This document shows, in pieces, positions 22,601 to 36,500 of a DNA stretch of 64,000 nt. Every line of letters begins with the position of its first letter. Position 1 is the stretch's first letter. The notes beneath the pieces were generated by a model, which made no database searches, had not been told where the DNA came from, and saw only the letters and a list, made by a program, of their open reading frames with translations. Source of the DNA: Tribonema minus (lineage: Eukaryota; Sar; Xanthophyceae; Tribonematales; Tribonemataceae); NCBI GenBank assembly GCA_017506865.1, contig JAFCMP010000052.1, forward strand, positions 124,001-188,000, read 5' to 3'. Both the position numbers and the translations under genes were made by a program.

Positions 22601-25557
22601 TGCGGGTCGCGCTGACCTCCGGGCGCGTGCTGTTTGACAAGCAGCTCTTTGACAAGGTGGTGGTGGCGGAGTGCCGGACGCGCTTCCTCGCGAGCAAGGT
22701 GAGATGTCGCCCGCGCGCCGCGCACGTTGGCTGCACTTGTACTTGGCCAGGGGCGCGTTGCCTCTCGTCCAACAATGAGTAGAAGTGCTCATGGCAACGC
22801 CTGTTTGATGTAGTACTAAAGTGGCAATGATAGTGCTTGTGCAGTGCGCCTCTGTACCGAGACGCTTGTGCAGACACGCGTTTCTCAGCCCCCCGCAACT
22901 TCAACTTGCGGTCAAAGCCGATTACAGCTTAATTGCACTCTCTTCAGCAGTGTACTCTTGGTGAGTATCTACTGCAGCATGTAGTCACCGTGCCTTCTCT
23001 CTCTCATTGATGCTGGCCTGGCTTTTACGCCTGGCTGGCACCTGCAGTTAATCACCAACACGCTCATGGCAGCTCTACACGTCATCCCTCCCTGCCACCT
23101 GACTCTGAGCACTGACCACGAGTATGAGTCACAATTCACGATCCGGCCTCTTCCATCAGTGGCCTGATTGTTCAACCTGTTTGAAACGGGCTGAGATGTG
23201 CTGCAAGCACATCTGCCACAAGGGTAAGCACGAAGTTACCCTGTCTCAGTCCTTGCAGGGGCCCAAGACCCCCCGCCATTCCACCGCCAACACTCCCTCC
23301 TTCCGGCAACCACACGCGTTCATCGTCCTGATGGATACTCAGGAACGTTGCCGTGCCGCATCAGATGCGTCCCGTGCACTGTTTCAGTCCAAGCTGGTAC
23401 TATCGCAAGTGCCCCAACAGCCGCAGTTGCACAACCCCTGCCGTCAAAGCTATAACTGTCGAGACGGCTGTTTCCGACCGTTAACCATCGCAACAGCCGC
23501 AGCTGCACAACTTCTTTCCTCAGAGGCAAGCACATGCAGTAACTCTGTCCTGACCCTGCCTTATCGCAGATTGATTGCATATCCTGTACTGTCTTCGTCC
23601 AAACCGTCACCATCGCAAAGCCGCAGTTGCGCAACTCCTTCCCTCAAAGCCACAACTGTCCTGACGCCTGTTGCCCTGCCATATCGCAGATTGAATGCAC
23701 CCTCAAGAAGCAGGACGCACACAACTGGCCGCAGTTGGAGGGCAGCGGCAAGCCGCAGAAGGTTATCAAGCCGCCGCCGGTAGCGGAGGCGGCCGCCGCG
23801 GAGGCGGCGCCTGCGGGGGCGGAGAGCCAGGAAAAACCCCCCAAGCCGTACGCCAGCCACCGGGACTGGGACGCCATCGACAGGGACATCTCCAAGGAGC
23901 TGGAGGTAAGAGCGGTTTCAGTGGTGACGCGGCATCCGCTACGGTGCTGTCCTTAATCAAATGAGAGAGCGCGCATCGGGTGGTGCGGCATCCGCTACGG
24001 TGCTGTGCTTGATCAACACACAGAGAGAGAGAGAGCGATGCACGCAGAACCACGCAGAACCGCGCAAGCTGCGCTAGCTTGTTGAAGTTCAGGGTCGTGT
24101 CGGCGGCTGCGTGCTCGTATCAGATCGCAGGCAGTCAGACGCGCAGGCGCTCTGCGCTGACAGTGTTCTTCAGAGTACATGCCTACCCTCATGCACGTGC
24201 AGGCGCTCACGAGCTCAGGAGCAGTCGCTCGTATCTCTTGACGAGCATCATGTCGTGTCTTGGTATGAGTCTCGGCATTGCCAACCGCCGCATTGCGCGC
24301 AAAGTGCGCACCACACCACAGCGGCCACCAAGTGCTCGTGTATGCTGCATTAATGACTCGCCTCTCGCGGCACTACCGGTTAGCAGCCTAGTGTCGTTTA
24401 TGGGCATGGGAAGTTGCCTTGCGCGACGCTCCAGCGGTCAGCTGCAAACTTTGACACTACACCACATCACAGCTGAAGTAACAGGAGTGCTGGTTGGTGC
24501 CTCTTGTGCTGGTTTCATTTGTCGCGCAGGCCGAAAAGCCCGAAGGCGAGGAGGCGCTGAACGAGCTGTTCAAGCAGATCTACAAGGTGAGGGCCGGTGC
24601 TAGAACTGTGTGGCGGCAGTGTTGAAGTTTGCAGCGGCACTTCAGCGCGTCAGCTGCTCAGCTGCCCGTCCGTTCTGAGCATCATCTGGTCTGTCATCAG
24701 CGTCCTGCGCGCCACGCTGCACTTGCATCATATATTGGCTCCGCGGTGGCTCCACAAAGGGGATAGCTGCGACGTAACCAAACTGCTGCGTGCGTCATGT
24801 CATGTGTCTGATGAAAGCGCTAGATGAGTAGTTCAAGGTCGTCTTATCCAGGATCAAAGTCTGTGATGCTCGCATGCGCGCCATGAGGCACCTGGGTGAG
24901 GGCCCGGGATGCTGAGTCACCATTCCATCCAGTCTCCGCAGGCTGAGAATGCTTCACACAGCGCTGCATGTGCTTTTCTGCGCCTTCTTTGACCCCGTTG
25001 ACCCTAAACCTAACCCCAGTTGACCCTAAACCTAATTCTAAGTGGCCGCAACGCTGGATCGCTAATGAGTCGCCGATCCGCTTGCACGCGCTCAGTGGCG
25101 CAGTACGGCGATGCAGTGGCGTTTTGAGCCACAGTCAGACTATTTGCGGACCATCGCACTGGTTTGCTGAACGTGACACCTGCAGAAGTGCGCAGGCGCG
25201 TCATCACGCGCGCATTGTCGCTTAGGTTTAGGGTTAAGGGTAGGGTTGGAGTACATTAGGGCTAGGGGGAGGCGTCCTCGCAGAACCGCTTCAGCCGCAG
25301 AACTGCTGCGGCATCTCTCTCTGATTCGCTCATGAGCACGCACATCCCCCCTCCCACCCCCCCTCCCCCCCCAGGACGCCAACGAGGACACGCGGCGCGC
25401 CATGGTCAAGTCCTTCCAGACGAGCGGCGGCACGGTGCTGTCGACCAACTGGGATGAGGTCAGCAAGAAGGACTACGAGAAGGAGAAGCAGGCGCCCAAG
25501 GGCATGGAGTGGCGCACGTACGAGGGCGACAAGGTGCCGCAGATAGATGACGACTGA
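19692..25557 (+). CDS. SGT1: Co-chaperone SGT1 (TPR-CS-SGS)
   Basis: SGT1 is an HSP90 co-chaperone that links HSP90 to SKP1/SCF ligases, kinetochore assembly and, in plants, NLR receptors. Eight exons join in phase: 19692-19754, 20091-20212, 20685-20809, 21789-22012, 22555-22698, 23690-23905, 24530-24586 and 25375-25557 (TGA), 377 residues in all. TPR repeats cover ~1-103 (LLAQGNAAFVDDDFARAV, LADAYAARAAAHLKLRRHAD, PALYRRGVACFSLDKYAEAL). An Ala/Pro linker follows. The CS domain is at ~160-240 (KYQYYQTADKVTVGILEKNV, VDISEDRLRVAL, IECTLKKQDAHNWPQLEG). The SGS domain is C-terminal (FKQIYKDANEDTRRAMVKSF, PKGMEWRTYEGDKVPQIDDD). Exon 3 fits only if its donor is GC (GCAG|gcaagc), which restores frame into exon 4. 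Introns carry CCCTAA runs, a 110-120 base array and dispersed repeat copy B. Confidence 0.96.
21013..21039 (+). repeat. Interstitial telomere-type run (CCCTAA)4
   Basis: Four perfect CCCTAA units plus CCC, inside SGT1 intron 3. Degenerate TTAGGG-like stretches of the opposite orientation follow at about 21569-21614 and 21660-21710 in the same intron. Confidence 0.95.
22348..22470 (+). repeat. Dispersed ~120-base intronic repeat, copy B
   Basis: Starts near AAGCGAATCAACAGATC, runs through TTAGAGCTCTAAGTGACTAG, GTGGTTAGCCGTCAAATTG and CTTCCACCAACAACCGTGGT, and ends near GGCCACGGGTCAAACGG. It lies in SGT1 intron 4, in the same direction as the gene. Confidence 0.85.
23380..23700 (+). repeat. 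110-120 base tandem array running into the SGT1 exon 6 acceptor
   Basis: About three units share GCCGCAGTTGCACAAC, then CTGTC..GACG..CTG and CCATCGCA or TATCGCAGATTGA. The unit ending at about 23575 reads TTATCGCAGATTGATTGCAT, closely matching the true acceptor plus exon start, ATATCGCAGATTGAATGCAC, at 23681-23700. Confidence 0.8.
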
Positions 25558-25765
25558 GCCGTGCGCGCGTGCGCGTGGCGGAGGAGCGCTGACTCGCATG
25601 TGCGCGCTCGTGTGCTCTACGTGGTGGCAGATCGACAACTGCTGATTTCTGTGCGCGCGCGCGGCGGCGATGGAGCGTTGACGCGCGCGCGCGCCTGCGC
25701 TCTGCGTGGCCGCAGATCGACGACGGCTGAGCCGTGCGCGCGCGCGGCCGAGCGCTGACACACAC
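25535..25765 (+). repeat. Tandem copies of the SGT1 stop-codon region
   Basis: The end of the coding sequence (GCAGATAGATGACGACTGAG, then CCGTGCGCGCG) is copied at about 25628-25650 (GCAGATCGACAACTGCTGA) and 25710-25735 (GCAGATCGACGACGGCTGAG). Each copy is followed by a GC-alternating tract and a GAGCG(C/T)TGAC segment. The duplicated edge lies in the 3' flank rather than an intron. Confidence 0.85.
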
Positions 25766-26877
25766 GCCCTGTTTGCGTGGCCGCGCGCTTCTGTCCTGCA
25801 CCACTCCTCTCGCTCCTCGTGATTGATTGCATTTGGGAAGGGTGGTGGTTGGGGGTATGGTCTGTGTGCTGTGGCTGCACAGCGGCTGTGTGTGCGGAGG
25901 TAGGCACGGCGGAGCACTTATGATGCGCAGTGCAGCAGTGTGGTTAGTTTTGGCGGCATACACGGTGCCACGGTGGTGTGCGCGGTTGCGGTCAGCGTGC
26001 TAAAGTTCAGCTCACAGTGGCCCTGACACACGGCGTCTCTGCGTGTTGGCCGTCCTCTAGACCGCATCACGCTACAGGTGCTCAGGCCTGCGACCACTTT
26101 CTTTGTGTGTCTCTCTCTCTCAACACATGTCAATGAATCGCCTTTCGCATGGGCTCTTTGAGGTCGCTGTCATTTACCTTGCCCGCCTCCTGTGACATAT
26201 GAGGGCGTGTAGCCCCTCATGAGTGCACTTGTTTGCCTGCAAGCAGGGCAATGTTTGTGCAAATGGTCGCTCACTGTTGGACAGGATCGAGCAGTCTCAC
26301 AGAGCCATTGCAGTAGGGACTGCCTTGCTTGTACATACAGCATCTGGCAAGGGTCTCAAGTCTGTGGAAGTCCATAGTGATGGATCTCCCCACCAGAGAA
26401 GGCCTTCCCAAGACTGTTGGCAATGCAGAAGAGCACAGCCATGATGCTGTCATGTCATGATGCTGCCACACAGGGTCCTCACCAATCTACCTACACTGTC
26501 GTCATCTCGCTCCCCTCGATTCAACCACAGTGTTAGTAGTGTCTGCAATGAGTACGCCGTGCAGGGTGGCGCGGACAAAGCAGAGACAAAGCTGACAAGT
26601 GTGATTTTCAATGCAATTGCGTTTCAACAACTTCCAGGATCCGGTGCTTCGAGCCTTGTGTGGTGAGGCTCTTGTTGTGAAGAAATTGCGCACTGCTGCA
26701 ATGCTGCCGTATCTGTTGCCACAATGGCAGCGCTGAGCGTCATCACTCGCTCCATCTGCATTGCCTGCAGATCTGCGGCAGTGCACATCGTACCCCTGCG
26801 AAAAGCGTCCATCATGAACGGCCTGCGCAGGGTGTTCAAGATCTGTCGTCGCAGTAAACAAACCACCACACAGCGTA
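25766..26877. other. Intergenic region, SGT1 3' flank to cupin_5 start
   Basis: Nothing gene-like recognised. It should hold the SGT1 polyadenylation site and the promoter of the downstream gene, neither of which I can pinpoint. Confidence 0.4.
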
Positions 26878-28938
26878 ATGGCTGCATTTACTGGCAAGGC
26901 CTTGTCGGTGGCGGAGCTCAAAGAGCACCTGGACCTGCAACCTCACCCCGAGGGCGGCCTCTTCAAAGAGGTGTGGCGAGCAACAGAGGATATCCCTCAG
27001 CAAAGCTTGCCGGCGGCGGCGGGCTACGATGGGCCGCGATGTCTCAGCACCCACATCTACTACATGGTCACTGGCAAGTCCTTCAGCGCGTGGCACAGGA
27101 TCAAGCAGGATGAGCTGTGGCACTACTACACCGGGTCCGGCGGGCCGCTGCATGTACACATGATCGACTCGGTGAGCTCTCGGCCTTTCTGATGGTAAAC
27201 GGAGCTCTGATTTGTAACACAAGCATGCTGACTTGGGTTGGCTACTGGCGGCAGACAGCCTTTGCTGCCGAGACCAAATCCCGTCGTTACTTGCGTGATA
27301 TATTTGCATTATGCTGTGCAGAAGCACTGAACACTGATGCCGTGCGCACCTGGCCGATTGCACGCTGCCTGCTGGAGCTCCCTGCCTTGCTGTCATTCAC
27401 ATGTGCTAACGACGTTTGAGGCCAGCTCTCACCTGTGGCTTTCGACAGCCGCATGTAAGTGTGGCGCCAGAAGCTGTTGAAGTGGGAAAAAGGCTGGCTG
27501 GACGGCAGCCTTAACCCTAATCTTAACACTAAGCTGCGTTTAGGGCCCATCGACACCCTCGCTGCAATGCACCGCATCAGCATCTGCCACATGCATGGAT
27601 ACCTGATCATTCAGCTCTCGCACCACTGGACCTGCAAAGGCTCAACGATGGGCCTCCGTCAGGCAGCGCACTTTCTAACCCCGATCAACAACAGGGCAGC
27701 TCGGATCACGCACACTGCACACAGTCCCTCCTCAAGACACACGCACACTTCCTCATACACCCCCCCCCCCCCTTCTCACCTCCAGAAAACCGGCGCGTAC
27801 AGCGTCAACAAGCTAGGGCTGAACCTCGCGGCGGGCGAGCGCCCCTTCTTTGTCGTCAGGGGCGGCGACTACTTCTCGTCGTGCCTGCCGGACGAAACCG
27901 TTGCGGCCGCAGCGGCTGCGGGCGCGACGCCCGTGGAGGAGCTGTACGTGCTGGCGGGCTGCACCGTGGCGCCGGGCTTCGACATGGCGGACTTCGAGCT
28001 CCCCTCGAGGTGCGTGGACTCGATGTACGAACATAGATTGAGTGACGCGACATGGCGGATTTTGAGCTGCCCTCGAGGTGCGTGGACGTGGTGAACAAAC
28101 GTAGGTGGAGTGACGAAAACCAGAATGAATGGCGAGGACTGCGTCGCCGGGCGAGGCGCTGCGCGCGGAGGCGCTGCGCTGGCAGGCACCGCTGCGGCGG
28201 CGATGGCGGACGCAGCGATTGGCTTGAACTGCCGTCTCAGGAACTTGTATTGCTAGGAGAGTCTCCTTGTTGCACTTGCCGTTGTGCCTGTTAACGGCGC
28301 AGTTGCCACAGCATCCACGTTTTAGAATGGTGTTGTGTTTGACACTGGCGTTTTTGAGCTGAGAGCGAGGAGAGTCACCGCCACTCCCACCGCCACTCCC
28401 GCAGCGCGCCTATTGAGTGACGCGAGGGCTGCAGTGCCAGTGGATGAACCTGTGCATTTGAGTGGCGCTGCGTGTACATACCGCGTTTCTGAGCTGCGTT
28501 GAATGTCAGAGAGTAAAGCATGATTGCAGGGTTTCAGAAGTATTACCGCAGTCACCTACACGATGGTGTCGTGAAGGCTGCAGATCGTCCCTGCACGCTG
28601 CAGATAGAAGCTGTGGTGTGTGACGTCGCTGTTGCAGCAGTCAGCATTGTCGTGACCCTGTGTGGCTGCCTCAACTTGCACAGTGCACGTACATTTCAAC
28701 ATCTCCACCCACATACTCACAGTGCATGTAGACTAGTCCTTCATCAATGGCCAATTGGCTGCGCAACTCGCGTTGCGTCACCAAGCACATTTCAGCCACA
28801 GGATTACTGGGTATTGTCTCCTTCAGATACCTCAACTCCCCTTCCTCATGCGTGCGCGCCGCACTTGCTGGCAGGGCGCGGATGCTGGAGCTCTTCCCCC
28901 AGCATGAGTCCATCATTCGCCGGCTCACGCGCGAGTGA
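26878..28938 (+). CDS. DUF985 / cupin_5 family protein
   Basis: A small cupin-fold protein of the DUF985 (cupin_5) family, whose cellular role is not established. Three exons join in phase: 26878-27171, 27786-28009 and 28875-28938 (TGA), 193 residues. Family hallmarks are ELKEHLDLQPHPEGGLFKEV (residues ~14-33), the cupin core around IYYMVTGKSFSAWHRIKQDE followed by LWHYYTG, LGLNLAAGERPFFVVRGGDY, and GCTVAPGFDMADFELPSR. The last exon finishes with RMLELFPQHESIIRRLTRE, the usual family C-terminus. The conserved HRIKQDELWH histidines are candidate metal ligands by analogy with cupins. The end of exon 2 with its donor is duplicated about 70 bases downstream. The 3' edges of introns 1 and 2 are otherwise ordinary. 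Confidence 0.9.
27975..28115 (+). repeat. 70-base tandem duplication of the cupin_5 exon 2 donor edge
   Basis: The true end (CGACATGGCGGACTTCGAGC to TCGAGgtgcgtgg, 27981-28016) is repeated at 28048-28086 (CGACATGGCGGATTTTGAGC to TCGAGgtgcgtgg). Each is followed by a GTGGAGTGACG-like or TTGAGTGACG segment. The copy keeps the same donor, so splicing from it would need checking. Confidence 0.9.
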
Positions 28939-30110
28939 GACCGCCAGCACACTGTCGCACAGGCGATGCAGTAGGCAGCAGCTGTGTCCACCGTCCATGC
29001 TACATTATGCCCAGACCAGGAGAGCATCATTGCCGCCACGGCATGGCACAAGTTCATGTGCTCGGCATCACACAATTTGAGTGAAACGCTACGGCAAGGC
29101 GCGATGGCAAGTTGCGCATGGCGCGCGCGCGGCTGTTACTTAATAATTGAGGGTGCACGTGCGAAGCCTCACACAATATTCTTGTTGACGGGCCCCAGTG
29201 ATAACAACAGCACCCGGAGCTGGCCACCACGGTGCCTCTGAATAGCAACTCCCACCCCCCTAGCAGACAGTGTTTGCCACACCCCACACAAAACCATTGT
29301 TATTCCGGACCACTCTGCATAATGACACGGTGAAGCTGAGGCGCATGCATGTCATTTCTGGCCGCCGCACCCGCTGGCTGAGCATTTGATGCACGCTCAC
29401 TGTTTGCAGCAGCCCACACCTAGACGGCTACATGCGTTCATGGCTGCATGCATTTGGTGTCGGTCATGAACGCATCTACATGTTCACTTGTTGACTACTG
29501 AGGTCATCGAGCTGGCACTTCTTTCGAAAAAGGATGCGCGTGCTGCTGCATTATGTCCGTCCTTGGTGCAGAACAAGTCATCACCATGACGAAGCCCATG
29601 AGTGCCCTGACATTGCTGTGCCAATCAGGCCTGGTAAGCGGTTGCAGCATTGGCAGCAGGCGCGGCCACAGACAGCTCTGGCCCCCATGCGAATGCTGAC
29701 TTCTATGTAGCACCACTGAAGTGGAGCTGGTAATCGTAGTGACGGCCAGTGTCAGCATGGGAAGCCTCCGTGCTGTGGCTCGTTTACACGTGCGGCCCAT
29801 GTCTGGCTTTCAATCCACATCATCATGTTGTGCACTTCACACAGAAGGCTGAAGCACACCATTGCAGACAGCAGCTTGCACGAATGAGCCATTGTGACCA
29901 AAACACCCGACAACCACCAGGCACGTTGCCAAGCTCAAGCCAACGCGTGAAAAATAAAGCATGATGACAACGCGCCGCAGGCATACCCTCAAGCAACGGG
30001 TCAGAAACGCACCAACACACTCATCATCACAGGACAAAATACCAAGCCTCGTGATCATTGTGCCAAGACTCGGCCCCCCCGCGGCAGGGTCCCCCCCTGG
30101 GCCGCGCCCC
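28939..30110. other. Convergent intergenic region, cupin_5 / RPS23
   Basis: Nothing gene-like recognised in about 1.2 kb between two gene 3' ends. Confidence 0.4.
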
Positions 30111-32909
<2,799 letters not shown>

Positions 32910-33553
32910 GGTGCTGCAGATACCAGAAGTGGCAATAAAGGCAAGGGAATCAGTTAGGCAGATGGATTTGGCTCAGCTGCTTGGTGCAATACAATACAGG
33001 CTCCGTTGCAAGCACCAATCTGCCAGGCCTCCCGGATCAGTGCGACTTGTTGGAGGCCATTCAGCCTCAGGCAGCCGACCAACTCCAGACAGCCAGCTGC
33101 CGATTGCGCAACATGTTCCAAACTTGTGTTACACTCCTGCAACAGCCTGTGGCATCCTACCTTGAGTGCTTCCAGCGCGGGAGGAGGCTGAAGTCCTAGC
33201 CGATGGCTAAAAATCACCTGTTGAAGTGAAGTTGGATGAAGGAGACGCGCCGTTGCAATTGTGTGCTGTCCTGTTTGTTTGCGAGCCTTGCGCAAAAGCC
33301 ATGGGCAAGCGAGGCGCAAAGGGAGCTGATCGAATACATGGCGAATTAGGTACACGCCATATGCACGCCTGAGGGCTCTAGTTTAGGTTGCACATGTGCA
33401 AGTGCATGTTTCATGGATCCTGTACAATCCTAATTGCTTGCCAAGCCTTTCTTTTGCACCATGAGAGCAAAGCGGTGTGCGTCATATGTGCTGAGTGCGA
33501 CTGTGCCGCGGCCGTGACTGACTCGTGCTGCGTATGCATGCACACATCCTCAG
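32910..33553. promoter_or_regulatory. Divergent promoter region, RPS23 / methyltransferase-like gene
   Basis: Up to 644 bases upstream of RPS23. It must also hold the undetected first exon of the + strand gene. No core promoter element is evident. Confidence 0.35.
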
Positions 33554-36500
33554 GTATTGCTTATCTGGATGAATATCGCTCCATCATGGCGAAATGGCCG
33601 GACCTGGCAGACATGTTTCAGCCTTCGGTAACACCGGAGCGGCTGGCGGAGCTCTGGGAGGTGCTGTGCGATGCTGGAGAAATGCTGCAGCACACATATG
33701 CCTGGGCAAGTAAGTACAGGCCACGGTGCCCAGGTCTTTACTCTGAATCGTCAATCTGCGACAATGTGCATTCCATGATCAGTGGCACACAATGAGAAAG
33801 TGCTGCGCGATGCGCTTCGCGTTGATGATCCTCCTGCAGGGCAGCAACGTCTACGCCCAGCGCATGTCGCAGCGCCTTCATGTAACTTCCAGGCGGCTCG
33901 CTCACATACTGGCAGACAGTCCGAAGGTGCACCATGACGATACAACACGCTGAGGAGCATACGACTTATCCAGCCAGGAAAGCACAGTCTCTTTCATGAT
34001 CAGCAGCCGCAGCAAGCAGGTGCCCATAATGCGTGGAATCACCGATTTTCTCTGCAACTTAACGAGCATGGCTCTGCAAGGGTGTTGCATGTCCAGTCGA
34101 GTGTGCATCGAAGCGCAGCATATACGCCGACTCAAGGCCACAGGCTGCGCAACGCTCAGCAAACGCTTCAATCCGCCTCGCATGCGCGTTTGTCGTGCGC
34201 ATTTCGCCCTGCGTCTCTGTCCACATCCAGACGAGCTCACGCTCTGCGCATCATTGTCAAGGTCAAGGCTGCGCACAATGCTCAGCACGCTCTTGAATCC
34301 ACAGCGATCCGCACGCTCGTTCTGCCGCTGTTCCTCCGCAGTTCCGGACGAGCGCGCGCTGCGCATCGTCAAGCACTTTGCGCCTATCGTCGAGGTGGGC
34401 GCGGGCGGCGGCTACTGGTGCAAGCTGCTCGCCGACAGGGGGGTGGACGTGGTGGCCTATGACATCGCCCCCGGCGCTCCGGAGGGGGTGAGTCCATGCG
34501 CACGCCCGATTACTGCCTGCACGGCTGCCAGTGCGTACTACTGCTACGTTGTCAAAAGGGCGGGGGGGGGGGGGGGGGGGGGGGGGGGTACCGCTGCCTG
34601 TGCAATAGGGGATTTGGGGGGTGGGGGCGTGGAGCCGGCTTTATTGCAGATGGATGCCTTGAGCAGGTTTAGAGTCCCGCAATTGTCATAAAAGAGTACT
34701 GGCTGCTCTGTGACGATGCAATGTGTGGGCCTGTGTGGGCCTGCGTCGTCTCTCACCTACACAGGTGACTCCTGGGGGGTGACGTCGTGTCACGCCTACT
34801 TGTCATTGTCTATGGTCAGTACACTGCAGAACGTCTGCGCAAGCACACAGTTTGATTGGCAGTACAAGTAGTCGAGCAAATCATAGAGGTCGGTAATGGG
34901 GATCCGATGATGAAGTTGGTGCGCAGCTGACATCTCAGCGTGCGTCCGTTGTCGCTTTGGGAACAATCTGGGCACTAGAGGTAGAGGCCGTTGCAGCACC
35001 CTTGGCAACGCTCAGCCACCAAAGCCTGTGCGAAGCTGCTGCCAAGCGCGCACCACTGGCAGCAGAGTTGCGAAAATCGCCCCCCCTTCACTCACTCCGC
35101 AACCTCATCAGGTCATTCAATGTAGATACTCCTTGTGACTTTCTGGAACTTGCAGACCTCAGCAACGCAGAAGGGCAAGGGCAAGGGCAAGGCCAAAGCC
35201 AAGGCGGCGCCACCGCCGGGCAGCGACGACGATGATGCATCGCCCCCCATCAAGTTCTGGTGGACTGTGCATGAGGGCGGGCCCGAGCAGCTGACTCAGA
35301 GCGGTAAGTCAGAGTCACTTCAGATGAGTCATTGCACTGCGCTCGAGTTCTTCGGCAGTGTCTGCTGTTGGTCTTGAAGTTGAGTCGAGATGGTCCGAGA
35401 GGCGTTGGCAATCCCCCCTTCCCCCCCTCCCCCAACCCCCAAAGGGTGACGATCAGTTTCAGCATGTGCGAATGCTAAAAATTTCAAATGATGGCAAGTG
35501 AGGCCACATAATCCATTTTTTTGTGTGCTGTTTTCATGAAGGAAGCCTTGTTAAGTTTGTTGGTCCTACACTTGCGCGCGCTGCTGCCCACCAGTGCATC
35601 GTGTCATGTCGGTGTCAGCGGCGCCCTTAGCCTCTTTCTGCGCCCGCATGCTGCAGCAGTGTTTGCTATCGGCCATCATGTTGAGTCATTACAGTCTGAC
35701 AGGCCTTAGCAACTTGCCCCCCCTTTCCCCCCCCCCTCTCCTGTTAGCGGCGCTGCCCACCAGTGCATTGTGACATGTCGGTGTCAGTGGCGCCCTTAGC
35801 CTCGGCGGCCGCGGCGCATAGGCATGCAATTATGCACTCGCGCACCGCAGCGGCCAACAGGGATAGCCCAACGGCTTGAGCAGCGCGATGCAAGGCCATG
35901 GTCATGCTGAGGCTGCGGCAGCGGAAGAGATGTCAGCGTCAGTGCTGCCGTAAACTCTGTCGGCGTGCATCTGCTGTGTACGTATGGCAGCAGAAGGTAT
36001 ATTTGAACAGTGTCAGCAGGCGTGAGGTGAAGAAAGGGAGCATGCTCAAGCCGCCGCAGTGCATGAGAGTCACGCAGATGTGGTGCTGAGCAGTCATTGT
36101 AATGCCAGCAGCGCTTGCGGATGGTGCGTCGGGCACACACCATGCAGTTTGACGAGTTACAGTTGCAAAACGACAAGTACAGTTCTGCGCCGGTGCGTTT
36201 GCTTCAGCGCTGTGAATAGATTAATGTAATGTCGCACGTAACGTATGGCACTCCACATTGTGATGCGAAGTGCCGACCTTCAAGTTGCACCTACTTCAAA
36301 TCGTACGTGCCGCCGCAGCCAACGTAGCTGACGCTCCTTACGAGCCAATCAGTGAGTGAAGACCTGTGAATGACCTGCAGCGTGCTCCTCCTTTGTATGT
36401 ATGTATGTATGTGTGTATACAGGCATGGACAAGCGGGCGCTGCTGCTGTGCTATCCTGATGACTTCGAGAACAGGTGTGTGCAGTGCGGCAGCATGCCAA

